Shown here: in pieces, positions 1 to 9,114 of the stretch
Layout of the letters: the number at the start of each line of letters is the position of its first letter
Numbering within the stretch: position 1 is the first letter of the stretch
DNA from: Bacteroidales bacterium
Lineage (GTDB): Bacteria > Bacteroidota > Bacteroidia > Bacteroidales > F082
Direction: 5' to 3'
Length of the DNA: 64,000 bases
Assembly (NCBI GenBank): GCA_024710405.1
Contig: JANJUV010000019.1
Coordinates: 186,001-250,000 of the forward strand
Notes under the pieces: generated by a model
Databases searched by the model: none
Told to the model about the DNA's origin: nothing
What the model saw: only the letters and a program-made list of their open reading frames with translations
Translations under genes and position numbers: made by a program

Positions 1-2
1 AG

Positions 3-1595
3 CTTTTGGGGATGCTCATGATCGATTTAATGGAACACGATGCCACTCAATACGCTACTATAGCCATGCAGATGATCCGCGATGGTTCATGGCTTCAGGT
101 TTTTTGGCGCGATGTTTCATATCTTGATAAACCTCCGCTCGTTTTCTGGACATCTTCGGTTTCTTATATGCTTTTCGGAGTCAACCATTTCGCCTATCGT
201 TTGCCATCCTATCTTGTTTTGTTGCTAGGGGTGTACAGCACTTTCAGACTTGCACGTCAGTTTTACGGAATGCCAGAGAGCGTTCTTGCTGCATTAGTAC
301 TGATCACGTCTCAGGGAATCTTTCTTATATCACATGATGTCAGAACAGACACTATGTTAATGGGTTGGGTAACATTTTCGTTGTGGCAGTTCTCTGAGTT
401 TTTTGACAGACGGAAGTGGCCGGCATTTTTTTGGGCATTCACCGGTGTCGGTTTGGCTATGTTGACAAAAGGTCCTCTTGGATTGATGATCCCCATACTG
501 TCATTTGGGCCTTATATTTTGCTTCGAAAGAAATGGAAGGATATGATTCAACCTTACTACCTTTTAGGATTGGCATGGGTTGTTGTGGTATTGTCACCTA
601 TGTTGGTCGGGCTTTGGCAACAACACGGTTTCGAAGGTATTGGTTTCTATTTCTGGAAACAGAGCTTTGGAAGGATTACCGGTGAGAATGTCTGGCGCGA
701 CGATAGCGGACCCTTGTTTTTTGTGCATTCTTTTGCATGGGCTTTTCTGCCATGGACACTACCGGCAATCTTCGGAATCTATCTCATGACAGTGAAAGTG
801 CTCAGAAGACCTGCAGCAAATGATTCGTTTATCCTATGGGGTGCCATACTCGTTTTTGTAGCCATGTCATTTGCTACTTATAAACTCCCACATTATATTT
901 TTGTGGTATTTCCGCTTTTCGCAATAATGGCTGCTATGGGAATTATGGGAATCAGCAGAATGAATCTCAGAATGTGGATTTGGGGTCAATGGCTGACGTT
1001 ATTCCTTATCAGTTCAGGGATGATTTTCCTGACTATTGTTGATTTCTCTGTTGTCAGCCTGTTTGTACTTTTGGCATCAGTCTCAGTAATAACTTTGAGT
1101 GTCAGGTATCTCAAAAGCACATCGGATTGGGGTGTGCATCGTGTTTTTGTGTTTAGTTACGTTGTCATTGTTGGAGCAAATGCTATGTTGCATCTTGATT
1201 TTTATCCAAAACTGCTTCAATATCAGTCTGGTAGTGTTGCTGGCAGCTTAGTAAAACAGCAGGGTGTTTCAGAAGAAAACGTCTGTTTTTTTGTACAGCA
1301 CAGTCCTTCATTTGATTTTTATGCCCAAATGACCCCGCCTTATTACAGAACACTTTCTCAACTTGATTCTGTGCTCAGACAAAGGGAAAAGATTATTGTT
1401 TTTACCAATGAAACAGGCTATAATATGCTGACAGACGCAGGATACACCATAAGTGAACTAAAACAATTCAGAGAGTTTAAGGCTACAAAACTATCATTTC
1501 AGTTCATCATTCCTGATAGCAGAAATAGGGTTGTTTCGAAGAACTATCTGGTTTCTGTTGGTAATAAAATGTCTAAGGCTCAAACTGTAGAGTGA
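3..1595 (+). CDS. Membrane glycosyltransferase, GT39/ArnT-like (5' end outside window)
   Basis: This is a polytopic membrane protein of the GT39/ArnT superfamily, which transfers sugars from polyprenyl-phosphate donors to lipids or proteins at the periplasmic face. The motif MEHDATQYATIA near the visible N-terminus matches the conserved acidic first periplasmic loop (D/E-rich, followed by YA) that carries the catalytic Asp. About ten hydrophobic segments follow, then a soluble C-terminal part of roughly 130 residues. In this family a transmembrane helix normally precedes the acidic loop; it is missing here and the frame stays open to the window edge, so the gene most likely starts upstream. 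The TTG at position 6 and the ATG at position 12 are poor start candidates. The 3' end overlaps the convergent metallophosphoesterase gene by 23 bp. The substrate cannot be told from sequence. Confidence 0.8.
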   Translation, partial: LLGMLMIDLMEHDATQYATIAMQMIRDGSWLQVFWRDVSYLDKPPLVFWTSSVSYMLFGVNHFAYRLPSYLVLLLGVYSTFRLARQFYGMPESVLAALVLITSQGIFLISHDVRTDTMLMGWVTFSLWQFSEFFDRRKWPAFFWAFTGVGLAMLTKGPLGLMIPILSFGPYILLRKKWKDMIQPYYLLGLAWVVVVLSPMLVGLWQQHGFEGIGFYFWKQSFGRITGENVWRDDSGPLFFVHSFAWAFLPWTLPAIFGIYLMTVKVLRRPAANDSFILWGAILVFVAMSFATYKLPHYIFVVFPLFAIMAAMGIMGISRMNLRMWIWGQWLTLFLISSGMIFLTIVDFSVVSLFVLLASVSVITLSVRYLKSTSDWGVHRVFVFSYVVIVGANAMLHLDFYPKLLQYQSGSVAGSLVKQQGVSEENVCFFVQHSPSFDFYAQMTPPYYRTLSQLDSVLRQREKIIVFTNETGYNMLTDAGYTISELKQFREFKATKLSFQFIIPDSRNRVVSKNYLVSVGNKMSKAQTVE

Positions 1596-2733
1596 TTTTT
1601 ACAATTTCCGGTCTGTTTCCAATTCTAACGGGAGGCCCCCAGCTTCCGACTCCGTTCGACACATATACCAATGTTCTCCCGAATTGACGAAGTCCATAAC
1701 TGTTGAGAAAAACAGCATCGGTGACATAATTCAGCGGCCATAGCTGTCCATGATGCGTGTGCCCGCAAAGCAACAGCCCGACTCCTGCTTCAGAGGCTTC
1801 GGTGATGGCAACCGGCTGGTGATCCATCATGATCGTAAACGAACCATCCGAAACATGCTGAAGTATAGATTGAATGCTCTTACGCTTGATTCCGTCAAAG
1901 CGTCTGCTTTCAAAGTCTTCACGACCGGCAAGGTAAATATTGTCGAAGAGTTTAATTGCTGTGTCGCTGAGTATATTGATGCCATGGTTTGTAAGATAGG
2001 CGACTGCTTCTTTGGCTCCTCCGATATATTCATGGTTTCCTGTAACGGCGTAAACACCGAGTGGAGCATTGAGCTGCGAAAGTGTTTGTCCGAGGTTTTG
2101 ACGGATAACAGGCGCAAGATCTTCATCAACAATGTCGCCGGCAAGGAGAATAATATCAGCATCGACGGAATTTATTTTGTCAACGATTTTTTCAATTCGT
2201 TTCTTACCGACAATGGTGCCCAGATGGATATCGGAAGCCATAGCAATGGTCATTGATTGTCGCTCCTGATTCGATATTCCTGTTTTAATGTTGATTTCCC
2301 TGATCACCGGACTAATAGCGTTGATGTGGCCCGCCAGAACGGTAAAAAAAACTGTTACTGCCACAGAGATGGTTATCAGATATGGTTTTTGAATGAATAG
2401 CAAATTGTTTGCATGATGCAGAAATGGAAAGAAATAATCAGTCAAACGCACAATATCACTGACAAGCACTATAAGGAACAGATAAAGCATGGCTGCAAGC
2501 CAGAAAGAGCCGGCCCAGGTGAACAGGTCGCTTACATAAGAGAGATATACCTTTTCGAGCACCCGGCCAAGGAAGAAAGATGCTGACAGCAGGATAAATC
2601 CAATGATATACCATGTCCGTAGCGGATTGCCCGGTTCAAAGGTTCGGAGCCCGCGTGAAAAAATGTAATAATTGATGAGGCTATAAACCGTCAGGACGAT
2701 GCCAAAAAAGATGAGAAACTGCACAACCCGCAT
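1573..2733 (-). CDS. Membrane-anchored metallophosphoesterase (YkuE/YaeI-like)
   Basis: A 386-residue protein with about four hydrophobic segments in its first 150 residues, followed by a calcineurin-like phosphoesterase domain. The metal-binding motifs are all visible in order: SDIHLG (DxH), LAGDIVDE (GDxxD), TGNHEY (GNHE) and, near the C-terminus, CGHTHHGQ (GHTH). This architecture is that of the YkuE/YaeI group, some members of which act on UDP-diacylglucosamine or other phospholipid-linked phosphates. The actual substrate here is unknown. The start is ATG. The gene is monocistronic and convergent with the glycosyltransferase on its right-hand coding end, overlapping it by 23 bp. Confidence 0.88.
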   Translation of the reverse strand: MRVVQFLIFFGIVLTVYSLINYYIFSRGLRTFEPGNPLRTWYIIGFILLSASFFLGRVLEKVYLSYVSDLFTWAGSFWLAAMLYLFLIVLVSDIVRLTDYFFPFLHHANNLLFIQKPYLITISVAVTVFFTVLAGHINAISPVIREINIKTGISNQERQSMTIAMASDIHLGTIVGKKRIEKIVDKINSVDADIILLAGDIVDEDLAPVIRQNLGQTLSQLNAPLGVYAVTGNHEYIGGAKEAVAYLTNHGINILSDTAIKLFDNIYLAGREDFESRRFDGIKRKSIQSILQHVSDGSFTIMMDHQPVAITEASEAGVGLLLCGHTHHGQLWPLNYVTDAVFLNSYGLRQFGRTLVYVSNGVGSWGPPVRIGNRPEIVKITLQFEP

Positions 2734-2820
2734 TTTTATGTTAACTTAAAGCATAAACCCTAAAGCCTGCAAATAGTTCAAGTCAACGGGCATAATATTT
2801 TGCGACTGGTTTAATATACT

Positions 2821-5454
2821 CTATTTTTTTTCGAATGATGCGATTTGTTCATTGATCACCTGAATGCGGGCAATAGCATCGTCACGTTTTTTCATTTCTT
2901 TGGAAACAACTTCGGCAGGAGCTCCGGAAACAAAACGTTCATTGGAAAGTTTTTTGTTTACTGATTCAAGGAAACCATTGGTGTAAACAAGTTCTTCCCG
3001 GAGTTTTTCGATTTCGGCTTCTATGTTAACGCTGGTTGATACGGGAACAAAGAATTCTGTGGACCTGACTATGAAACCGAATGCGCCAGCGGGCGATTCA
3101 TTCACTTGTTTTATTTCCGAAATATTGCACAGCCGCTTAATGATACCGCTAAAGGTTTCGTCCTGTACACCATCGTTGTGTTTAACAAGTAATGAAACAG
3201 GTTCGCGGAACGGAATATTTTTTTCTGACCTGAGTTTACGGAGTCCGTTGATTATTTCTTCGGTAACGTTGAAGAGTCGCAGGATTTCTTCGTTTGCTTG
3301 ATCTTGTTGGGGCAGTAAGGAAACAATCAGGTCTTCACCTTCATTTCTTACACGCAGCAGGTGCCAGATTTCCTCTGTGATAAATGGCATAAAGGGATGC
3401 AATAGTTTCATAAGGTCTTCGAAGAAAGACACGGTAGCTTCGAGTGTTTTTTCGTCAATCGGCTGATTCATACCGGGTTTGATCATTTCGAGGTACCAGG
3501 AGCAAAAGTCGTCCCATATGAGTTTATAAATGGTCATCAGTGCATCGGACAACCTGTATTTCGCAAAATGAACCTCGGCCTGGGCAAATGCTTCATGAAA
3601 CCGCGACCTGAACCATAATATGGCAACTTTTGCATCATTGCACTGGACTAATTCGGAATCTGATTTCCATCCTTTAACAAGCCTGAGTGCATTCCAAATT
3701 TTGTTGCTGAAGTTTCGGCCCTGTTCGCACAAAGCTGGGTCGAAAGGCAGGTCGTTTCCGGCCGGAGCCATCAGCAGCATTCCCATGCGCACACCATCGG
3801 CTCCAAACTGCTCAATTAGGTCAATAGGATCGGGTGAATTGCCGAGGGTTTTCGACATTTTTCGTCCGTGTTTGTCACGAACGATGCCGGTGAAGTATAC
3901 ATTCTTAAAAGGAATTGCATTTCTGTATTCCATACCTGCCATAATCATTCTGGCCACCCAGAAAAAGATAATATCAGGTGCTGTTACCAGATCATTTGTC
4001 GGGTAATAATAGTTTATTTCAAGGTTATCAGGTTTTCTGATGCCGTCAAAAACAGAAATTGGCCAAAGCCATGATGAGAACCATGTGTCCACAACATCCT
4101 CATCCTGTTTTAATTGATCATGAGTAAACCTGGTGTTAGGATACAATTCGCTGGCTTTGCGCAATGCTTCTTCCTTATTTTTTGCAGCCACCATTTCGCC
4201 GTTGGGCAGATAAAACACCGGAATTTGCTGTCCCCACCATAATTGTCGCGAGATGCACCAATCCTTCACATTTTCCATCCAATGGCGGTAGATGTTCCTG
4301 AATTTGGCAGGGTGAAATTTTATATTTTCATTTTCAACAACATCAAGTGCAGGTTTTGCCAGATCTTCCATTTTGAGAAACCATTGCATCGAAATCTTTG
4401 GTTCGATAACGGCATCTGTGCGTTCGCTGTATCCTACTTTGTTGGTGTAGTCTTCAATCCGGTTGATAAATCCTTCTTCTTCAAGTTGCTTAACAATAAG
4501 TTTCCGCACCTCAAACCTGTCGTGACCGACAAAAAGTATAGCGTCTTTGCTCATTGTTCCATTATCATTAAAAATGTCAACGGAAGGTAGTTTATGTTTC
4601 AGGCCAAGGTTATAGTCGTTGATATCGTGTGCTGGAGTTATTTTCAGTGCCCCGGTACCAAATTCGCGGTCAACGTATTCATCGGCAATGATCGGGATTT
4701 CGCGTTCAATCAGTGGAACTAGAACAGTTTTACCGACGAGGTGGCTGAATCGCTCGTCTTCCGGATGCACGCAGATTGCCGTATCGCCCAAAATGGTTTC
4801 TGGTCTGGTAGTGGCAATAGTGATGTACCTTTCTGAATTTTTCAGCCTGTAGTTGATGTAGTATAATTTGGACCGTACTTCCTTATAAACGACTTCTTCA
4901 TCAGAAACAGCTGTAAGTGCCTGTGGATCCCAATTAACCATCCGTACTCCTCTGTAGATAAATCCTTTATCAAAGAGATCTATGAAGACATCTATGACAG
5001 ATTCATAGAGCGTTTCGTCCATGGTGAAGGCCGTTCTTTCCCAGTCGCATGAAGCGCCAAGTCGTTTTAGTTGCTCGAGAATGATGCCTCCATGTTTGTC
5101 GCGCCATTCCCAGGCATGTTTCATGAACTCTTCGCGGCTCAGTGTAGCTTTATCAATGCCTTCCTGCTTCAGTTTGTTTACTACTTTGGCTTCGGTGGCA
5201 ATGGAGGCATGGTCTGTTCCCGGAACCCAGCATGCATTCATTCCAAGCATCCTTGCTCTGCGGATCAGCACATCCTGTATGGTGTTGTTGAGCATATGTC
5301 CCATATGTAACACTCCCGTTACATTTGGGGGCGGTATTACAATGGTATATGGCGTACGGGTATCGGGTGTGGAGTGAAAATACTTGTTGGCCATCCAATG
5401 GCTGTACCATTTGTTTTCGGTTGCAGCGGGATTATATTTACTGCTGATTTCCAT
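2821..5454 (-). CDS. valS: Valine--tRNA ligase
   Basis: Class I aminoacyl-tRNA synthetase that charges tRNA-Val. It shows the HIGH signature as HMGH after PPPNVTGVL near residues 40-50, the KMSKS-type loop as RKMSKTLGNS in the middle, the CP1 editing domain between them, an anticodon-binding domain, and a C-terminal coiled-coil arm (rich in Lys/Glu) typical of ValRS. The length of 877 residues is normal for the family. I chose the ATG at 5454, giving MEISSKYNPAATENKW. The open frame extends 26 codons further, but a TATTTTTG -7 element lies inside that extension at 5488-5495, so the longer form would not be transcribed. The reading direction places the metallophosphoesterase gene 87 bp downstream. 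Confidence 0.97.
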   Translation of the reverse strand: MEISSKYNPAATENKWYSHWMANKYFHSTPDTRTPYTIVIPPPNVTGVLHMGHMLNNTIQDVLIRRARMLGMNACWVPGTDHASIATEAKVVNKLKQEGIDKATLSREEFMKHAWEWRDKHGGIILEQLKRLGASCDWERTAFTMDETLYESVIDVFIDLFDKGFIYRGVRMVNWDPQALTAVSDEEVVYKEVRSKLYYINYRLKNSERYITIATTRPETILGDTAICVHPEDERFSHLVGKTVLVPLIEREIPIIADEYVDREFGTGALKITPAHDINDYNLGLKHKLPSVDIFNDNGTMSKDAILFVGHDRFEVRKLIVKQLEEEGFINRIEDYTNKVGYSERTDAVIEPKISMQWFLKMEDLAKPALDVVENENIKFHPAKFRNIYRHWMENVKDWCISRQLWWGQQIPVFYLPNGEMVAAKNKEEALRKASELYPNTRFTHDQLKQDEDVVDTWFSSWLWPISVFDGIRKPDNLEINYYYPTNDLVTAPDIIFFWVARMIMAGMEYRNAIPFKNVYFTGIVRDKHGRKMSKTLGNSPDPIDLIEQFGADGVRMGMLLMAPAGNDLPFDPALCEQGRNFSNKIWNALRLVKGWKSDSELVQCNDAKVAILWFRSRFHEAFAQAEVHFAKYRLSDALMTIYKLIWDDFCSWYLEMIKPGMNQPIDEKTLEATVSFFEDLMKLLHPFMPFITEEIWHLLRVRNEGEDLIVSLLPQQDQANEEILRLFNVTEEIINGLRKLRSEKNIPFREPVSLLVKHNDGVQDETFSGIIKRLCNISEIKQVNESPAGAFGFIVRSTEFFVPVSTSVNIEAEIEKLREELVYTNGFLESVNKKLSNERFVSGAPAEVVSKEMKKRDDAIARIQVINEQIASFEKK

Positions 5455-5487
5455 AGGGTTTGTGTATCTGCGGGCGTAATAAGGGCG

Positions 5488-5495
5488 CAAAAATA
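5488..5495 (-). promoter_or_regulatory. -7 promoter element of valS
   Basis: TATTTTTG on the minus strand matches the Bacteroidota -7 consensus TAnnTTTG. It lies 33 bp upstream of the chosen valS ATG and argues against the longer reading frame. No convincing -33 TTTG was seen. Confidence 0.5.
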
Positions 5496-5585
5496 GAAAA
5501 AAAACTGCAGCGGGTAACGATTCCCGCTGCAACTCTATGTGGACGACTGCGAAACAAAAAGGCGCTAATAATTTATCGAAACCGC

Positions 5586-6131
5586 TTATTTTTCTGGAAG
5601 TTTATCCAAATTCTCCATGCCTTTTAAGTTCATGTTTCTTGATAGTTTACCGATGCCTTCAAGATCAAGATCTCCCGTAAAACTCATAACAACAATCTCG
5701 TCTTTGTTTTGGGCAATCATGATCATTTCACTTATTTTGTTATTGCTGCCGGGCTTAGTCAAAAACCTTACCTTGCTGTCTTTCTCCTGAACTGTCATCA
5801 ACTCAGAGAACTGTTTCATCGGAATGGTTTTTTCAACTTCCTGAATAAAATCGGATTTTGAGACCTTTGTACTTCCCGGATTGCAAACCAATATTTTCAT
5901 GCCTGTTAATTGATTAACAATGTCGTTGATTTCCTGTGCTTTATCCTGATCATTTTGCGCAGTCATACCTGCAGCCAGTTTAAACATGTCTGAGGAAATG
6001 TTCACTGAAGTAAACCCTTCCTTTCCGGCATATTTTTCAAAGAGTTTGTCGATTGAACCCTGTTGAGCGGTCACGACAGCAGGAAGCAACAGACTTACTG
6101 CTAAAATGAATGTTAATGTTAATGATTTCAT
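5586..6131 (-). CDS. DUF4252 secreted protein
   Basis: A 181-residue protein with a clear signal peptide (hydrophobic LTFILAVSLLLPAVVTA, then AQQ) and a body of the DUF4252 type, a Bacteroidota family that often sits behind ECF sigma factors. Typical traits are the opening SIDKLFEKYAGKEGFTSVNI, and the later pattern of strand-forming segments ending in MSFTGDLDLEGIGKLS. The biochemical role of the family is not known. Its start overlaps the stop of the putative anti-sigma gene by 4 bp, so it is translationally coupled as the third gene of the sigma operon and may be the envelope output or sensor of that circuit. Confidence 0.8.
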   Translation of the reverse strand: MKSLTLTFILAVSLLLPAVVTAQQGSIDKLFEKYAGKEGFTSVNISSDMFKLAAGMTAQNDQDKAQEINDIVNQLTGMKILVCNPGSTKVSKSDFIQEVEKTIPMKQFSELMTVQEKDSKVRFLTKPGSNNKISEMIMIAQNKDEIVVMSFTGDLDLEGIGKLSRNMNLKGMENLDKLPEK

Positions 6132-6673
6132 GGGATTTGTGGTTTTAATTCTGAATCTGATTTAATGAAACTTTTTATGATTTCCAATCTGCTGATTTCT
6201 CCGGTTTTGTCCATTCCCTGGTTCAGCTTTGATGCTCCTTCCTGTAGTGGAATGAGTCCTTTACTAAGGTGCTCTGAAACATATAAAAGGGCTCTTCGGG
6301 CTTCTTCATATGCCTGTTCGGGGTTGTTGAATGTGTCTTCAATTTTTTTGGGTTCGGGTGTTGAGAGAATACCTATCATGAGCAGTAAAACAGCAGCAGC
6401 TGCAGCCATCGAAAAGATCAGCCTGTTTCTCTTGTCTTTGGTTGATTTCTTTTCAGCCGAACGAATGGTGCATTCCAGATCTGCTTTTAGGTTTTCCCTG
6501 GTCTTGTGATGTGTGATAAAAAAATCCTGATGACAAAACTGAGGTTTCAGTGATTTAAGGTGTTCGGGCAGATTATCACTGCTGAAATATTGCCTCAATT
6601 GCTGTTCCTCTTCAAGGCTGCTGGTTCCATCATAGAACTTTTCGAGCAGATGTTCAATTTTTCGTGTTTCCAT
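6128..6673 (-). CDS. Putative anti-sigma factor / single-pass membrane protein
   Basis: A 181-residue protein whose N-terminal cytosolic part (IEHLLEKFYDGTSSLEEEQQLRQYF) resembles the short N-terminal helix region of Bacteroidota anti-sigma-like proteins, followed by one transmembrane helix (roughly residues 85-105, LIFSMAAAAAVLLLMIGIL) and a charged, probably periplasmic, C-terminal domain. The assignment as anti-sigma factor rests mainly on position: it follows the ECF sigma gene, overlapping its 3' end by 20 bp. I prefer the ATG at 6673; a TTG at 6691 is possible. No zinc-binding HxxxCxxC anti-sigma motif is seen. Confidence 0.65.
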   Translation of the reverse strand: METRKIEHLLEKFYDGTSSLEEEQQLRQYFSSDNLPEHLKSLKPQFCHQDFFITHHKTRENLKADLECTIRSAEKKSTKDKRNRLIFSMAAAAAVLLLMIGILSTPEPKKIEDTFNNPEQAYEEARRALLYVSEHLSKGLIPLQEGASKLNQGMDKTGEISRLEIIKSFIKSDSELKPQIP

Positions 6674-7169
6674 AGTTGCTTTTGTATACAAGTTGTTCCC
6701 TGACTGATTTTCTGGCCCGTGACAAGCTTACTCTGATATGGTTCAGGTTAAGTCCGGTAACTTCTGCAATGTGTTCAAATTCATAATTTTCGATATCACG
6801 AAGATGCATAACCAGTTGTTGAACTTCCGGAAGCCGGCTAATAAACTCTTCAATTGATTGGTGCGTTTCACTATATTCCAGGATTTTGTCAGGACTAATA
6901 TTTTCAACAATCACTTGTTGCGGATTTAAGCTGATGGTACGCCTTTCAGAAGACCTGAGTCTGTCGTAGCAAAGGTTTTTTGTCATGGTCATGGCAAAGG
7001 CCTCGGTGTTGTTATAGTGCATCATCTGATGGCGCATATTCCAGAGTTTAACATACACATCCTGAACCAAATCAGCTGCGTCAGCCTGATTTCCAAGTAG
7101 TCTAAGACTTAACCGGTAAATCCTGTCATGGTAAGGCATAAACTGCTCTAAAAATACTTTGGCGGTCAT
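6654..7169 (-). CDS. ECF RNA polymerase sigma factor
   Basis: A 171-residue sigma-70 family protein of extracytoplasmic-function type. Region 2 is visible as LSLRLLGNQADAADLVQDVYVKLW, and region 4 as a helix-turn-helix in the last 50 residues (FEHIAEVTGLNLNHIRVSLSRARKSV). Regions 1 and 3 are absent, as expected for ECF sigmas. It is first in a three-gene operon with a membrane-bound putative anti-sigma factor and a DUF4252 protein, which suggests an envelope-stress-type circuit. The gene is divergent from the peptide symporter across 360 bp. Confidence 0.92.
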   Translation of the reverse strand: MTAKVFLEQFMPYHDRIYRLSLRLLGNQADAADLVQDVYVKLWNMRHQMMHYNNTEAFAMTMTKNLCYDRLRSSERRTISLNPQQVIVENISPDKILEYSETHQSIEEFISRLPEVQQLVMHLRDIENYEFEHIAEVTGLNLNHIRVSLSRARKSVREQLVYKSNYGNTKN

Positions 7170-7529
7170 CTTACTTCATAGACGATTGAGCATTAAAAAT
7201 ATTACATTTTTTTCTTAACTTAAACAGACATGAGGTCGCTTTTGATCATGTGTCAGGGTGTCGAGAGCATACATGATCACATGCATTATTGATCTGGAGT
7301 TGATTTGATATGTTGCACATGGCAAATAATTCGGATCGAAGCAAAATGATCAGATTTTACAGTCTTTAACCGGCTCCGGACATACATCCGAATCCGCTAA
7401 ATTGGCGATGCTTCCCGATGCTTGCTTTTTTCCTTGTTTTGGATTCTTTTTTGTCTATTTTTGTGGGCTTTATGTCTGGTTCAATCTGAGGATTCATTAA
7501 ATTCATGTATAACTAACAACTTAAATTTT
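7170..7529. other. 360-bp divergent intergenic region, sigma factor / peptide symporter
   Basis: No gene is seen here. It must carry both divergent promoters. On the plus strand a -7 element lies at 7456-7463. I found no TAnnTTTG on the minus strand close to the sigma gene, which would fit an ECF-type (autoregulated) promoter, but that is inference. Confidence 0.5.
7456..7463 (+). promoter_or_regulatory. -7 promoter element of the peptide symporter
   Basis: TATTTTTG matches TAnnTTTG; a CCTTG at 7432-7436, 19 bp upstream, could serve as a degenerate -33 element. The leader to the ATG at 7530 would be about 60 nt. The position also makes the upstream TTG at 7422 impossible as a start. Confidence 0.5.
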
Positions 7530-9020
7530 ATGCTTAAAGGACATCCAAAAGGCCTGTTGCCTGCCGCCTTGTCGAACATGGGCGAGCGTTTCGGTTTTTA
7601 CACGATGATGGCAATTCTTATCCTGTTCCTAATGTCGAAATTCAACATTTCAGGCACAGAAGCAGGAAAACTCTACTCCATCTTCTATGCTTCAATTTAT
7701 GTGTTGGCACTTGTAGGTGGTTTAATTGCCGATAAGTTACGTAATTACAAGGGGACGATCATTGTTGGATTGCTTACCATGACTATTGGTTACTTTTTAC
7801 TGGCTACTCCGGCTCTTATTACAACCAAGTATATTGCACTCGGTGCTTTGATGGTTATTGCCTTTGGAAACGGATTGTTTAAGGGCAATTTACAGGCTGT
7901 TGTCGGCCAGATGTACGATAACGATACATATCGCGACAAACGTGATGCCGGATTTCAGATTTTCTACATGTTCATTAATGTAGGTGCAATGTTTTCGCCC
8001 CTGATGGCAACATGGGTAAGAAATGCATTCGTCAAGATGCAGGGATATTCTTACAACGCAGAGCTTCCAGGTCTTTGCCACCAATACCTGGATGGAAAAA
8101 TGTCGCAGGATGTTGTTGACGGCAGATTTATGGAACTGGCTACTTCTGTATCCGGATCAGTACCTGCAAATCTGGCTGATTTCAGCACAAAATATCTGGA
8201 TGCTTTCAATACAGGTTTCCACTATGCTTTCCTTACAGCAGTGGGCGCTATGATTATTTCCCTATTCATTTTCCTTTTCAGCAAAAAAATGCTGCCTAAT
8301 CCACAAGCCAAAACAAAAGTTGCCATGTCTGCTGACCAGATCAGGCAAGATGCCAAAGAAATTAAGCAGCGCATTTTGGCCTTGTTTGCCGTGTTCGGAA
8401 TCGTGATCTTTTTCTGGTTCTCCTTCCATCAGAACGGACTTACTCTGACAATGTTTGCCAAGGACTACACGCTCCTTGGAGGAATATTCCCCTCTGTTGA
8501 GACCTTCCAATCAATTAACCCCTTCCTTGTGGTATTTTTGACTCCTGTTATCATTTATATTTTTAGCGCTCTGGCTAAAAGAGGAAAGGAGCCATCAACG
8601 CCTAAGAAAATTGCCATTGGCATGGGTATTGCCGGCTTGGCTTTTGTTGTGATGGCAATAGGTTCCATCGGTCTGCCATTGTTTACAGAGGTTAAGGAAA
8701 TGGGTGGATTGCCTGATATTCAGAAAGTAACGCCATGGCTCCTGTTTGGTGTATATTTCATACTTACTGTTGCCGAGTTATTTATTTCTCCGCTGGGTCT
8801 TTCGTTCGTGTCAAAGGTAGCACCTGCACACCTTCAGGGTTTGATGCAGGGAGGCTGGCTCGCAGCAACCGCTGTTGGTAACGGATCACTGTTCCTGGGA
8901 GCAATGATGTACGAAACCATCTCCATTTCAGTTACATGGTCTGTTTTTGTAGTCGTTTGTCTTGCTTCAATGATCATCATGTTTGCTATGGTCAGCTGGC
9001 TCGAAAGGGTAGCCAAGTAA
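7530..9020 (+). CDS. Proton-dependent oligopeptide transporter (POT/PTR2 family)
   Basis: A 496-residue major-facilitator protein that imports di- and tripeptides with protons. The family signature is at the N-terminus: SNMGERFGFYTMMAILILF contains the ExxERFxYY-type motif (here GERFGFYT). About fourteen transmembrane helices are predicted by eye, and a long loop after helix six carries an insertion of about 60 residues, as in related Bacteroidota symporters. I use the ATG at 7530 (MLKGHPKGLLPAALSNMGERF); a longer frame from 7422 overlaps its own promoter. A strong terminator follows directly. Amino-acid and peptide fermentation would suit an anaerobe. Confidence 0.92.
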   Translation: MLKGHPKGLLPAALSNMGERFGFYTMMAILILFLMSKFNISGTEAGKLYSIFYASIYVLALVGGLIADKLRNYKGTIIVGLLTMTIGYFLLATPALITTKYIALGALMVIAFGNGLFKGNLQAVVGQMYDNDTYRDKRDAGFQIFYMFINVGAMFSPLMATWVRNAFVKMQGYSYNAELPGLCHQYLDGKMSQDVVDGRFMELATSVSGSVPANLADFSTKYLDAFNTGFHYAFLTAVGAMIISLFIFLFSKKMLPNPQAKTKVAMSADQIRQDAKEIKQRILALFAVFGIVIFFWFSFHQNGLTLTMFAKDYTLLGGIFPSVETFQSINPFLVVFLTPVIIYIFSALAKRGKEPSTPKKIAIGMGIAGLAFVVMAIGSIGLPLFTEVKEMGGLPDIQKVTPWLLFGVYFILTVAELFISPLGLSFVSKVAPAHLQGLMQGGWLAATAVGNGSLFLGAMMYETISISVTWSVFVVVCLASMIIMFAMVSWLERVAK

Positions 9021-9041
9021 ACGAATTATACTGATAAATGA

Positions 9042-9079
9042 GAAGCAGTCCGGTTGACGGGCTGCTTTCTTTTTTTTCT
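9042..9079 (+). terminator. Rho-independent terminator after the peptide symporter
   Basis: A 10-bp stem (9043-9052 with 9058-9067, one T-G wobble, loop GTTGA) is followed by an almost pure T tract through 9078. It separates the symporter from the radical SAM gene. Confidence 0.85.
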
Positions 9080-9101
9080 AAAGGTGCATCGAATATGGAT
9101 G

Positions 9102-9109
9102 TAGTTTTG
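9102..9109 (+). promoter_or_regulatory. -7 promoter element of the radical SAM gene
   Basis: TAGTTTTG ends only 5 nt before the ATG at 9115, so the transcript should be leaderless or nearly so. Confidence 0.5.
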
Positions 9110-9114
9110 CACAG

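Noticed and set aside
1750-2256. Long open frame on the plus strand inside the metallophosphoesterase gene
   Set aside because: It is the antisense shadow of a gene with intact catalytic motifs; the protein has no domain pattern.
5455-5532. N-terminal extension of ValS by 26 residues
   Set aside because: A -7 promoter element lies inside it, and the extra residues do not resemble a ValRS N-terminus.
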